In this document: piece after piece, positions 45,901-53,342 of the stretch
Numbering within the stretch: position 1 is the first letter of the stretch
Layout: each line of letters starts with the position of its first letter
From: Bacteroidaceae bacterium
GTDB lineage: Bacteria > Bacteroidota > Bacteroidia > Bacteroidales > Bacteroidaceae
Assembly: GCA_017458585.1 (NCBI GenBank)
Contig: JAFTAJ010000012.1
Location: 1-64,000, forward strand
Length of the DNA: 64,000 bases
Direction: 5' to 3'
Program-made: the position numbers and the translations under genes
The notes under the pieces: generated by a model
What the model was told of the DNA's origin: nothing
The model's database searches: none
Seen by the model: only the letters and a program-made list of their open reading frames with translations

Positions 45901-46919
45901 GCCTTATAGGGTTCGCCGCCGTTTGTGGTGTTATCCACCTCGTAGTAAACGAAGCAGTTGCCTTCGGTGTACATATACAGGGAATTCATACCCTCGCTCA
46001 GGGTATAATATTGAATGGCCGTTCCGCCATAACCGCCAGCACCGTAGCCGGCGACAGCCAGCTTAACAGTCTCTCCCGAAGGGATGTCGCCCACATATAC
46101 CTGCAGATAGTCGCCTGCCTCCACGTAGATGCCCGTGGGATTTTCGATGCGCCCCACATGATAGCCGAAGCCCATAATGTCCGTCCAGATGTCGCCACTG
46201 CTGTAAGCCTTGTAGTCGGCGATGCGGAAGGTCTTCTCTGTCTTGTCCCAGCCGGAGTATGTCGTCCAGCTTTTGTTCTTGATTTTAACGGCCAAGTCCT
46301 GCACCGTGGTGGGCAGTGCGCTCATGGCGGAGCGCAGATTGGCGTCGGAATAGCTGGTGTATGTGCTATTCAGCGCCGTGCAAGCCGTAGAGGTGAAGAA
46401 CTGAGTGAGCTGCGCAGTCGTGGCTTTGGCAAGAGCGGCCTTCTGCGCTTGCAAATCAGAGTTGTTGACAGTAACAGTCTCAATGGTCCATTTTGACTTG
46501 GCTTCATCAGTTTTCCAAAGCACGACATTTAGTGAGGCATCGCAGTGAGGGCCGCCACTCCATTTGTCGGTAAAGGTGTAGATGCCGCTACCTTCATCAT
46601 TAAGAGTAAAGGTGTTGCTGCTTGTTCCCGTCACATATTTCTCTGACCAGTAATCCCCTGTGGTTTTCTGCACATACCTGTCGGTAAGGGCATTCTTGAT
46701 GGTGACATCGGTGCCGGAGACGGTGAGATACCACACCTGCGAATAGTCGGTAGTGGCGGAGAGGGAAGAGCAAAGCAACGTGTGTTCGTTGAAATTCTCG
46801 GTCATGTAATTATCGTTGTAGCTCTTGATACGATAATAGCCCGAGGTGATTGCTGCGGACGCTGCCACTCCTGCAAGGAGGAGTGCGGCGGTCAGAAAGG
46901 TCTTAAAGGTTTTCTTCAT
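42915..46919 (-). CDS. secreted M60-like metallopeptidase with frameshifted C-terminal tail
   Basis: The protein has 1334 residues from the ATG at 46919, chosen because it opens a signal peptide (MKKTFKTFLTAALLLAGVAA). The zinc site 'ASAHELGHHRQNPIKMAGH', with the downstream Glu of HTETSNN, is near residues 497-515: the HExxH(x)nE motif of M60/enhancin-like, mucin-active peptidases. C-terminal beta modules include one shared with the sialidase. After residue about 1305 the frame slips at (GGATTGA)3 (43000-43020) and ends in unrelated residues. The proper tail (WYTLDGRKLSGKPTVPGIYI...) is intact in another frame, ending at 42904. Confidence 0.88.
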   Translation of the reverse strand: MKKTFKTFLTAALLLAGVAASAAITSGYYRIKSYNDNYMTENFNEHTLLCSSLSATTDYSQVWYLTVSGTDVTIKNALTDRYVQKTTGDYWSEKYVTGTSSNTFTLNDEGSGIYTFTDKWSGGPHCDASLNVVLWKTDEAKSKWTIETVTVNNSDLQAQKAALAKATTAQLTQFFTSTACTALNSTYTSYSDANLRSAMSALPTTVQDLAVKIKNKSWTTYSGWDKTEKTFRIADYKAYSSGDIWTDIMGFGYHVGRIENPTGIYVEAGDYLQVYVGDIPSGETVKLAVAGYGAGGYGGTAIQYYTLSEGMNSLYMYTEGNCFVYYEVDNTTNGGEPYKALSNYADVTVHIEGGTVQGYFDLTKASPDTDADWTQFKTHLMSKSMFCLKTKSLVFNLQTDLLKHAVDEATGGSTGKVVDMLNYWQSIQDMEDEIFGRESIATFDYCNNIHSVTTIGNSGDGTLYAYTNGIYFSPEQHDRLFNYDLFHLGNDNLWASAHELGHHRQNPIKMAGHTETSNNIYSNVAVYQQGRYTSRAAGVNAILQDFLDGVSYPERIARANTSGTSGTYNQHMLLLNWQLYMYFHINGVKTDFFPSLFNALRSDKMEKVAGEGKLTAADTDYLKYYVKCCEVSGYDLTDFFAAYGFFMLPPEQTTSITDGSVTTNRYVTFTDYSIYNLYVTQSMIDAAKAEVAAMNLPPCNIIFIEDRVTAPDATYNGASAGEKKQINPDGLPSAFGQVGEMGQYTDFDDSVTPTACSYNVSSRGNVTVSGAEGAVGFIVYDSSGNIIAFANTRTFTLPEGATNYTIKAAAGDGTTVASTLDASIEVQEFPKTGMWYTLSTPLRQSRYVTSAGTETGIVSTETSTPTNTMQWQFVERSGESETFDIINLNDNSYINPSSASNGAQLLTSSSQPSAGWKAQAVGNDGLYIIYSGSAQLHLANWGNSYKILNWGGGSNTSDDGCLFAINEVNELSSTALEELEELQISVSSTAADNLGAGQWYVMFDRGAYHGYLYENVSSHTLYNTNTAPSGTAVDNAKYLVRLEEAPGDGYYYLQDGFGNYFWDFQNSTAVATTGYAVSRIKVDKINGTDGHFYLQCANSNVVLDANDTYSGDATVVGYGTSVTATGGNNDWAFYPVDFTYPVNLNIVGDASYSTLYLDFDVITDEDTKAYYITTASANSATLTEVGNNGHDIPANTAVVLINSAAASSATFAVTSGLPSVIETNSNLLKGTLASMTLDLGSTTPNYSLGVLDDQIGFYKFNDGYTSIITIGANKAYLQTGANTSKGFIFTFDDPTATADVQSSILNPTIGTRLTAANFQANLQCQAYISTTARR
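43000..43020. repeat. (GGATTGA)3 heptamer at the frameshift site of the M60 gene
   Basis: Three perfect 7-nt units lie exactly where the reading frame leaves the C-terminal tail. Adding one unit, or losing two, would restore the frame. Confidence 0.9.
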
Positions 46920-46984
46920 GGTATAGTTCTTTCGTTTTATTTGCATGATTGTACGCGGATGTGCGCTATGCGCGCTAAGAAATG

Positions 46985-46992
46985 CAAAGATA
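46985..46992 (-). promoter_or_regulatory. -7 box of the M60-sialidase pair
   Basis: On the minus strand TATCTTTG followed by CATT lies about 65 nt upstream of the M60 start and beyond the OmpA gene terminator, so the pair can be transcribed independently. No convincing -33 box was found. Confidence 0.5.
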
Positions 46993-47094
46993 CGAACTTT
47001 TATATATATATAAGGTATAAAGGAGGATTTTTTATAAAAAACGGGCAAAGTTGTTGGGATTTTGTTGCAGAATGTGACAAAAAACAACAAAAAC

Positions 47095-47125
47095 CCTCGC
47101 GCAGCTGAAAAGGCTGCGCGGGAGG
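47095..47125 (-). terminator. terminator of the OmpA-family gene
   Basis: On the minus strand CCTCCCGCGCAGC and GCTGCGCGAGG form a strong stem followed by TTTTTGTTGTTTTTTG, 53 nt past the OmpA stop. Confidence 0.8.
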
Positions 47126-47177
47126 CTATTGCTCTTTGGCAGACGGGCGGATGCGTTTCCGCAGAAACGGCTGCCGT

Positions 47178-48497
47178 TTACTTTTTCACAAACTCCACTC
47201 GGCGGTTCTTGGCGCGACCTTCCTCGGTGGAGTTGTCGGCTACGGGTTCGTGGGAGCCCTTGCCTACGGCACGGAGATTGAAAACGTCAACGCCCAGACC
47301 CTCCAAGGCTTTAACCACGGCTTCTGCGCGCTTCTGCGAGAGAGGATCGTTGACGGCATCGCTGCCCTGATTGTCGGTATGGCCCTGCACCTCGAAACGT
47401 GCGGTGGGGTTAGCCTTCATGTATTGAGCCACTTTTTGGATTTCCTCCATCGACTCCGGCAGCAGATCGGCCTTGGCTGTCTGGAAGAGGATGTTGTTGG
47501 TCACGAACTTACCGCTCTGCTTGATGGCTTCGTCGATGGCGGCGACCTTGGCATCAATGTCGGTGGCATTGCGCTCGTAGAGGTCAACGGCGCCCTTGGC
47601 AATGACGACGTCCTTAATGTAAGTAGGACGCTTATCCATGCCACCAGACCACAGTGTCAGCCAGCCTGCGCCAGCCTTTGCATTGGGCACATTGATAACG
47701 CGCTTGCCATCGACGTAGAACTTGATGGCACGTTTATTGAACGACAGGGCAAAATGGTGCCAGCGGCCATCGTTGATGACGCAAACCTCATGGGCGGTAG
47801 CACTGCCCTCCGTATTAGTGTAACCCTCTGCCGTTGGACGGACATAGTCGCAAGTAATCGACTGCCTGTCGTATGCCATGTTATAATGGATGGTAAACAA
47901 CTCATGATCATGCTTCTCGTTCTCGTTCATGATATCCAGTTCAATGCTGGGCGCACCATCCTTCGGGCGGTCATCAAAGAGCATATCATACTCCACGGTA
48001 AACACATCGCCCAGATAGTTCTTGATGCCTTCCTTTACGAGGGGAGTAATCCATCCGTCGCCATCGACGAGGGCGATACAGGGTTGTCCGTTGACTGTGG
48101 CAATCTCAGCATTGCCGCGCACGAGATCCCATTTGCTTGGGAACTCGCCAACTTGCTCGCCGGCCATATTGTCTTCAAACATGATGACGCTGCCGCGCAC
48201 GAAGTCGCTCTTGACATCGCCTGTAGTGGTTGCTGGATCGGTGGCTCCGGTGGTGGCATCAACATCTGCATTGCCAGTGCCTTTGGAGTCTTTGTCGTCG
48301 CCTTCACCCTTGGGCAGCTTGGCATCGAGCACGGCGTCTGTGCCTTTGTTGATGACGTTGTCAATCTTGTTCTCCACCTTGTTCTTGACGGTCTCTTTGG
48401 CTTTGTCCTTAATCTTGCCGAGCCAACCTTGTGCCTGCACTCCGGTGGTGACGGCGAAGAGGCCTGCCATCAGCATAATGATCAGTCTTGTCTTCAT
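47178..48497 (-). CDS. OmpA-family outer membrane protein with LamG-like domain
   Basis: The protein has 439 residues from the ATG at 48497 (MKTRLIIMLMAGLFAVTTG, signal peptide). A Lys/Asp-rich segment (about 25-75) is followed by a concanavalin-like region (about 105-290: 'EFPSKWDLVRGNAEIATVNG', 'GRWHHFALSFNKRAIKFYVD'). The C-terminal OmpA domain (about 320-439) has 'ARFEVQGHTDNQGSDAVNDP' and LSQKRAEAVVKAL, which bind peptidoglycan. It is probably an envelope-anchoring protein. An earlier in-frame ATG would precede the promoter at 48529-48558. Confidence 0.9.
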   Translation of the reverse strand: MKTRLIIMLMAGLFAVTTGVQAQGWLGKIKDKAKETVKNKVENKIDNVINKGTDAVLDAKLPKGEGDDKDSKGTGNADVDATTGATDPATTTGDVKSDFVRGSVIMFEDNMAGEQVGEFPSKWDLVRGNAEIATVNGQPCIALVDGDGWITPLVKEGIKNYLGDVFTVEYDMLFDDRPKDGAPSIELDIMNENEKHDHELFTIHYNMAYDRQSITCDYVRPTAEGYTNTEGSATAHEVCVINDGRWHHFALSFNKRAIKFYVDGKRVINVPNAKAGAGWLTLWSGGMDKRPTYIKDVVIAKGAVDLYERNATDIDAKVAAIDEAIKQSGKFVTNNILFQTAKADLLPESMEEIQKVAQYMKANPTARFEVQGHTDNQGSDAVNDPLSQKRAEAVVKALEGLGVDVFNLRAVGKGSHEPVADNSTEEGRAKNRRVEFVKK

Positions 48498-48528
48498 AGT
48501 GATGAATTTTAGTGTTAAGTTGATGGCG

Positions 48529-48558
48529 CAAAGATAAGAAAAGTTTTTTTGAAACAAA
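48529..48558 (-). promoter_or_regulatory. promoter of the OmpA-family gene
   Basis: On the minus strand TTTG (48558-48555), an 18-nt spacer and TATCTTTG (48536-48529) lie about 32 nt upstream of the ATG at 48497. Confidence 0.6.
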
Positions 48559-48596
48559 GAAAATATGAACGAAAAGTAATGTTTTTCGTTTGTAAT

Positions 48597-48627
48597 TTTG
48601 TGAAGTGGCAAAAGATTACTATATTTG
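48597..48627 (+). promoter_or_regulatory. promoter of the HPr-kinase/PqqD cluster
   Basis: TTTG (48597-48600), a 19-nt spacer and TATATTTG (48620-48627) form a near-ideal Bacteroidota promoter, diverging from the OmpA promoter. Confidence 0.7.
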
Positions 48628-48640
48628 CACAATATTATAA

Positions 48641-48703
48641 AATGTAGATAGAAGTAGGTAAAAGAAGATAGAAGTAGATAAAAGTAGGTAAAAGTAGGTA
48701 AAT
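48641..48703 (+). repeat. 11-bp-period repeat tract in the leader
   Basis: Degenerate units of AAAAGTAGGTA type repeat about every 11 bp between the promoter and the first start codon. The same kind of tract lies at about 59375-59445. Confidence 0.7.
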
Positions 48704-48706
48704 GTG

Positions 48707-49282
48707 ATGAAACACAGAATTATGATAATAGTTGCGCTGGCGGGGCTGCTGCTGATAGGTGGCGGCGTCAGCGCAGATGCACAGGCGAACAAGGCCGACC
48801 GCCTAAAGGAAGCCATCAAGGCTGCCAAGAAGGCTGAAAGAGAGTCGAAGAAGGCAGAAAAAGGTGTGAAGAGCAGCGAGGATGTGGCCACACACGTGCA
48901 GAAGTTGGGTACGGTGGACACGCGCTACCTTTTTGGCGTGGCTACAAGTTTTGCCGACTCGCTGACATATGTAACGATGGTGGCGCCGGTGGACAGCATG
49001 GTGTATGACATGAACACCAAGGCCCCGCTGGGACTGGACCTCTACACGCTGAGTTTCCGTAACTTCCTTGAGGCTCAAGGACTTAAGGGCTATATCTGCT
49101 CCACCTTTGTGTACAAAACAGAGAAGGAGGCTGAGCGCCGTCTGACGGCAATATGCAAGCGCGTGAACAAGAAGAAACGTACACGTTTGGCTTCGGCTGA
49201 CGGGTTTATATACCACCGCATAGCTACGGATTATATCTACACCAATGCTGGCGAGGGAGCGAGCGGACAAACTAACCAGTAG
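48707..49282 (+). CDS. exported protein of unknown function
   Basis: The protein has 191 residues starting at the ATG at 48707 (MKHRIMIIVALAGLLLIGGG, signal peptide cleaved near SADA). A lysine/glutamate-rich helical stretch (about 30-65, 'LKEAIKAAKKAERESKKAEK') is followed by a compact domain with 'YVTMVAPVDSMVYDMNTKAP' and three cysteines late in the sequence. I recognise no family. It is the first gene of a plus-strand run with a kinase-like, peptidase-like and PqqD-like protein, so it may be functionally tied to them. Confidence 0.75.
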   Translation: MKHRIMIIVALAGLLLIGGGVSADAQANKADRLKEAIKAAKKAERESKKAEKGVKSSEDVATHVQKLGTVDTRYLFGVATSFADSLTYVTMVAPVDSMVYDMNTKAPLGLDLYTLSFRNFLEAQGLKGYICSTFVYKTEKEAERRLTAICKRVNKKKRTRLASADGFIYHRIATDYIYTNAGEGASGQTNQ

Positions 49283-50174
49283 AATTTTGAAGAAGATTCA
49301 TATACATATTGCAGACTTCACGGTGGAGCTGGAGCTCGACGAGGAGCTCATGGCGCTGCCGAAGAACTATAGGCCGTTCGTGGCTGCCTCAGATGGGGAG
49401 CAGGCCCCTGATCTTCTGTTGCGCATGACGATGGGCAGAGAGCCCGTGAGTGTGGAGGGCTGCGATAAATTGAGCTCTTTCGACGACCTCGGCTACCGGC
49501 AGGATGTGTATAAGCGTCCCGAAGGTGGCTATGTCTTTGAGATATATGGCTACGACGGTGCACTGGCTGCCCGGATGGCAAGCAGTGCACGCTTTGAAGA
49601 GAACCGCGCATGGATTGCAGAGGGCGATGTGGCGATGAAAGAGTTTGGCTTTAACAATACACTGATGATAGCTTTTGCTTTCGCCTCCGCTTATCACGGC
49701 ACGCTGATGATGCACTCGTCGGTAGTGGCCAAGGAGGGTGTCGGCTACATGTTTCTCGGCAAAAGCGGCACGGGCAAGAGCACTCATTCATCGCTATGGC
49801 TGAAGTATCTCGACGGTTACCACTTGCTTAACGATGACAATCCTGTGCTGCGTGTCAGCGGCAGCGAGGTAACAGTCTATGGCTCGCCGTGGAGCGGCAA
49901 GACCCCGTGCTATCGTCAGGAGAAGGCGAGGGTGGGAGCGCTGGTGATGCTGGAGCAGAAACCTTACAATAAGATAAGCCGCGAGAGCGTGGTGGTGGCA
50001 CTGTCGTCGCTACTGTGCTCGTGCAGCGTGATGATATGGGACCGTAGCAGCTACGACTGCATCATGCGCACCATTGAACAAGTGATAACGCTGGTGGGCG
50101 TGCACCATCTGGAATGCCTGCCCGACGAGGCTGCCGCGCGGCTGAGTAACGAGACAATAGCCATTGACCATTGA
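49245..50174 (+). CDS. HPr-kinase/phosphorylase-like P-loop protein
   Basis: The protein has up to 309 residues. The P-loop GKSGTGKST is at 172-180 in the context 'LMMHSSVVAKEGVGYMFLGK', then HSSLWL, LNDDNP (paired Asp) and SPWSGK, matching HprK-like kinases found beside PqqD proteins in peptide-modification clusters; it is too divergent for true HprK. A TTG at 49287 (giving MKKIHIHIADF) just after the upstream stop may be the real start. The C-terminal IAIDH is encoded by TTGACCA heptamers that also supply the stop. Confidence 0.78.
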   Translation: MLARERADKLTSRILKKIHIHIADFTVELELDEELMALPKNYRPFVAASDGEQAPDLLLRMTMGREPVSVEGCDKLSSFDDLGYRQDVYKRPEGGYVFEIYGYDGALAARMASSARFEENRAWIAEGDVAMKEFGFNNTLMIAFAFASAYHGTLMMHSSVVAKEGVGYMFLGKSGTGKSTHSSLWLKYLDGYHLLNDDNPVLRVSGSEVTVYGSPWSGKTPCYRQEKARVGALVMLEQKPYNKISRESVVVALSSLLCSCSVMIWDRSSYDCIMRTIEQVITLVGVHHLECLPDEAAARLSNETIAIDH

Positions 50175-50218
50175 CGATTGACCATTGACGATTGAACATT
50201 GAGGATTGAACATTGAGC
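50161..50218. repeat. heptamer tract between the kinase-like and peptidase-like genes
   Basis: At least seven degenerate TTGACCA/TTGACGA/TTGAACA units run from the last codons of the kinase-like gene into the first codons of the next. They supply both a stop codon (50172-50174) and a TTG start (50206). Confidence 0.85.
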
Positions 50219-50673
50219 AGAAAAATATTGACAACGAGGTGCTTATCCCCGAGGTGGGCAAGCTCATCAGCGAAGGCCGCACCGTGACAATGACGGTGAG
50301 AGGGCGCAGCATGAGGCCCTTCATCGAAGATGGCAGAGATAAGGTGATACTTGCCAAGGCCGACAACCTGCGGGTGAACGATGTAGTGCTGGCCAAGACG
50401 CTGGAGAAGAGCTATGTCATCCACCGTTTGACGGAGATGGACGACACTACTGGCGAATGCATACTGCGCGGCGATGGCAATCTGGACCTCGAGCACTGCC
50501 GCAAGGAGGACATCATGGCCAAGGTGACCGACATACTGCGCAAGAAGAAGGAGAAGCACTACAGCCTTGAAGGGACGACATGGAAGACCTACTCATGGCT
50601 ATGGACACGCCTCCGCCCTGTGCGCCGCTACCTGCTGGCTATCTATCGCCGACTGCCGTGGGTGAAGAGTTGA
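50206..50673 (+). CDS. S24/S26-type peptidase-like protein
   Basis: The protein has 155 residues. TVTMTVRGRSMRPFIEDG carries the G-x-SM-x-P motif with the nucleophilic Ser of S24/S26 peptidases, followed by 'VVLAKTLEKSYVIHRLTEMD' where a basic catalytic residue is expected. A basic helical C-terminus ends the protein. The only in-frame start at this end is a TTG supplied by the heptamer repeat (a GTG at 50239 is an alternative). It could process a leader or an exported substrate of the cluster. Confidence 0.72.
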   Translation: MNIEQKNIDNEVLIPEVGKLISEGRTVTMTVRGRSMRPFIEDGRDKVILAKADNLRVNDVVLAKTLEKSYVIHRLTEMDDTTGECILRGDGNLDLEHCRKEDIMAKVTDILRKKKEKHYSLEGTTWKTYSWLWTRLRPVRRYLLAIYRRLPWVKS

Positions 50674-50695
50674 GATAATAGAAAAAGTATTATAT

Positions 50696-50965
50696 ATGAA
50701 ACTGAAACCTAATTTTGAACTTCGCACCGTGTGTGGCGAGAATGTCGTGATTCCCACGGGCATAGAGAATGTGAACTTCGACAGCATTATCCACCTCAAT
50801 GAGACGGGCGCCTTCCTTTGGCGCGAGGCTGAGAAGGGTGAATTCACTGTGGACAGTCTCACCGCAGCTCTGCTGGCCGAGTATGAAGTGGCTGAAGAGG
50901 TGGCCAGTAAGGACGTGGCTGCCTTTGTCGCCAAGCTGCAGGAGCAGAAGCTGGCAGTTGGATAA
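50696..50965 (+). CDS. PqqD-family protein (peptide recognition domain)
   Basis: The protein has 89 residues. It has the PqqD-like winged-helix pattern: 'MKLKPNFELRTVCGENVVI', a strand with 'IIHLNETGAFLWREAE', then two helices ending 'VAAFVAKLQEQKLAVG'. PqqD/RRE domains bind the leader part of precursor peptides and present them to modifying enzymes. It is encoded 22 nt after the S24/S26-like gene and near the HPr-kinase-like gene, a grouping typical of peptide-modification loci. No precursor lies within the operon itself. Confidence 0.82.
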   Translation: MKLKPNFELRTVCGENVVIPTGIENVNFDSIIHLNETGAFLWREAEKGEFTVDSLTAALLAEYEVAEEVASKDVAAFVAKLQEQKLAVG

Positions 50966-51011
50966 TTGAAGAATTGAAGAGTTGAAGAATTGTAAATTGT
51001 AAATTAATATT

Positions 51012-51428
51012 ATGTTAATCGCAGTAGATTTTGACGGTACGATAGTTGAGCACAAGTACCCGGCAATAGGCAGGGAGATTCCCTTTGCCACCGAGACCCT
51101 CAAGCACCTCATACGCGACGGCCACAGGCTTATCCTATGGACCATCCGTCATGGCCGCACCTTGCAGGAGGCTGTTGACTGGTGCAAGGAGAGGGGCGTG
51201 GAGTTCTATGCTGTCAATAGCGATTTCGCCGAGCAGGACGTGGCTACCGAGGAGCGCAGTCCCAAGGTGAAGTGCGACATGTATATTGACGACCGCAACG
51301 TGGGTGGCCTGCCCGACTGGGGCACCATCTACGATATGATAACCAACAACCTTACTTACGAGACCATCAATCCTGCGCTACAGAGTGATGGTGGTCAGAA
51401 GAAGAAAAAGAAAGGATGGCTGTTCTAA
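51012..51428 (+). CDS. HAD-superfamily hydrolase-like protein (BT0820 type)
   Basis: The protein has 138 residues. HAD motif I is LIAVDFDGTIVEHKYPAIG (both Asp present), motif II is around 'HRLILWTIRHG', and an acidic motif with MYIDDRN occurs near residue 99. No cap domain fits the length. Small Bacteroidota proteins of this kind are annotated as hydrolases of unknown substrate. It overlaps the next gene by 13 nt. Confidence 0.8.
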   Translation: MLIAVDFDGTIVEHKYPAIGREIPFATETLKHLIRDGHRLILWTIRHGRTLQEAVDWCKERGVEFYAVNSDFAEQDVATEERSPKVKCDMYIDDRNVGGLPDWGTIYDMITNNLTYETINPALQSDGGQKKKKKGWLF

Positions 51429-52288
51429 AGAGAGGCGACATTGCCGATAGGTGGCAGTTGGCTGCGAGCCGCAAGTTCGCTGCCAGTTTCGCGCTGGCCA
51501 TAAAGCTGTGGGTGAAGCACTTTAGTGCATTCCTGCGGCTGATGTGGTTGCCGTGTCTGCTGTCGGCAGTTGTTGGCTTGGTGTGGTTGTGGCTACGCCC
51601 GTCGCCAGTGCTCTGGGGTGTCAGCATGGGATGCATTGTTGCTGACTTCTTTGGAGGGGCGGCTCTGCTCTTCGTATGGTCGATGATGCGCACTATGCAA
51701 CTGAAGGCTCTTGACGACATGGAGAGTGGTGCAAAGGTAGAGCCGATAGGCTTTTTGCGCAAGTTCGTGGCGATAGCCGAGCGCACATGGCGTCCTTACA
51801 TGCCGTTGCTGGCTGCATGGCTGGTGGCCGTGCTGCTGTGGCGCCTGCCCATCTTTTTTGGAGTGAACATTTATGTGCAGTTGGCCTGCATAGTGGTTGC
51901 GATAGTGCTGCCATTCTCTGTCGGCGGCATGGTGCAATCGTATATGGAGATCAAGGCGGTGCCTCTGCTGGGACGTATGCGCCAGGGGCTCAGGCTCAAT
52001 CGCCGCTATTGGGGTGGCATGGCTGCGCTGTGGGTAATCTCGCTGTTGATAATTGCTGTGACGGCAGCAGTGTTGCTCTTTGGACTCGTCATACTGCAGT
52101 ATGCCTTTGCCAATCGCGATGCAGCGGTGGCTCAGGAAGAAGAAATACTGGTTCCCGCTTTCGTGAGCTGGATTCAAATAGGTGTGTTTGCTGTGGCAGT
52201 ATGGCTGCTGAGTTTTGTACAGAGCGTATGGTCGCTGCCGCAGCAGGTGCACATTAGATCGATAATTCATAAAACTTTAAATAAATAG
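51416..52288 (+). CDS. multi-pass membrane protein of unknown function
   Basis: The protein has 290 residues with about six hydrophobic helices ('LPCLLSAVVGLVWLWL', 'LLAAWLVAVLLWRLPIFFG', 'VVAIVLPFSVGGMV', 'LWVISLLIIAVTAAVLLFGL', 'IGVFAVAVWLLSFV') and amphipathic segments between. I recognise no family. It overlaps the HAD-like gene and is the last gene before galE on the same strand. It could be a transport or anchoring component of the cluster, but that is conjecture. Confidence 0.7.
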   Translation: MAVLKRGDIADRWQLAASRKFAASFALAIKLWVKHFSAFLRLMWLPCLLSAVVGLVWLWLRPSPVLWGVSMGCIVADFFGGAALLFVWSMMRTMQLKALDDMESGAKVEPIGFLRKFVAIAERTWRPYMPLLAAWLVAVLLWRLPIFFGVNIYVQLACIVVAIVLPFSVGGMVQSYMEIKAVPLLGRMRQGLRLNRRYWGGMAALWVISLLIIAVTAAVLLFGLVILQYAFANRDAAVAQEEEILVPAFVSWIQIGVFAVAVWLLSFVQSVWSLPQQVHIRSIIHKTLNK

Positions 52289-52292
52289 CATT

Positions 52293-53333
52293 ATGAAACA
52301 GACAATTCTTGTTACGGGAGGTACCGGCTTTATCGGTTCCCACACGACAGTCGAGCTTATCAACGCCGGCTACAATGTAGTAATCATCGACAATCTGTCG
52401 AACTCTAACGCCGACGTAGTGGACGGCATCGAGAAAATCACTGGCGTGCGTCCTGCGTTTGAGAAGGTTGACTGCCTTGACTACCCTGCACTGGAGGGCG
52501 TGTTCCAGAAGTATCCCGCCATCAGCGGTATCATCCATTTCGCTGCCAGCAAGGCCGTGGGCGAGTCGGTGGAGAAGCCTCTTCTCTATTATCGCAACAA
52601 CCTCAACTCACTCATCAATCTGCTGGAGCTCATGCCGAAGTATGATGTGAAGGGTATCATCTTCTCATCTTCCTGCACCGTCTATGGTCAGCCCGATCCC
52701 GAGAATCTGCCCGTCACCGAGCAGGCTCCCATCAAGGTTGCTGAGTCGCCCTACGGCAACACCAAGCAGATATGCGAGGAGATAATCCGCGACAATGCCC
52801 GTGCCGGAGCACCCTACAAGGCTATCCTGCTGCGCTACTTCAATCCTATCGGAGCGCATCCTACGGCTATCATCGGCGAGCTGCCCAATGGCGTGCCAGC
52901 CAACCTGATTCCTTACCTCACCCAGACCGCTATCGGTATTCGCAAGGAACTGAGCGTCTTTGGCGACGACTATAGCACTCCTGACGGCTCGTGCATCCGC
53001 GACTTCATCTATGTGGTGGACCTTGCCAAGGCTCATGTGGCAGCGATGAAGCGTATCCTCGACGGTGGCCAGGAGGAGCCCGTTGACGTATTCAATGTAG
53101 GCACAGGCCATGGCGAGTCGGTGCTCGGCCTGATTAAGACTTTCGAGGAGGCTACTGGCGTGAAACTGCCTTACAAGATAGTTGGACGTCGTGCCGGTGA
53201 TATCGAGCAGGTATGGGGCAATGTTGACAAGGCCAACAAGGTGCTCGGCTGGAAGGCTGAGGGCACACTGGCTGAGGCTCTGTCCTCTGCCTGGAAATGG
53301 CAGCAGGAGCTCCGCAGGCGCGGCATCATGTAG
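52293..53333 (+). CDS. galE: UDP-glucose 4-epimerase
   Basis: The protein has 346 residues. It has GGTGFIGSHT (NAD-binding, 9-18), IHFAASKAVGESVEKPLLYY, 'SSSCTVYG' and the catalytic YGNTK. It interconverts UDP-glucose and UDP-galactose for sugar catabolism and surface glycans. It lies just after the membrane protein gene with a 4-nt gap, and nspC starts 9 nt after its stop. Confidence 0.96.
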   Translation: MKQTILVTGGTGFIGSHTTVELINAGYNVVIIDNLSNSNADVVDGIEKITGVRPAFEKVDCLDYPALEGVFQKYPAISGIIHFAASKAVGESVEKPLLYYRNNLNSLINLLELMPKYDVKGIIFSSSCTVYGQPDPENLPVTEQAPIKVAESPYGNTKQICEEIIRDNARAGAPYKAILLRYFNPIGAHPTAIIGELPNGVPANLIPYLTQTAIGIRKELSVFGDDYSTPDGSCIRDFIYVVDLAKAHVAAMKRILDGGQEEPVDVFNVGTGHGESVLGLIKTFEEATGVKLPYKIVGRRAGDIEQVWGNVDKANKVLGWKAEGTLAEALSSAWKWQQELRRRGIM

Positions 53334-53342
53334 CATTGAGCA

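Noticed and set aside
44691..46496. A 601-codon open frame on the plus strand
   Set aside because: It is wholly opposite the M60 peptidase gene, whose domains and motifs are clear; the plus frame has no domain or start context. Similar long antisense frames at 6884-8044, 22615-23616, 27488-29008 and 31542-32702 are rejected for the same reason.
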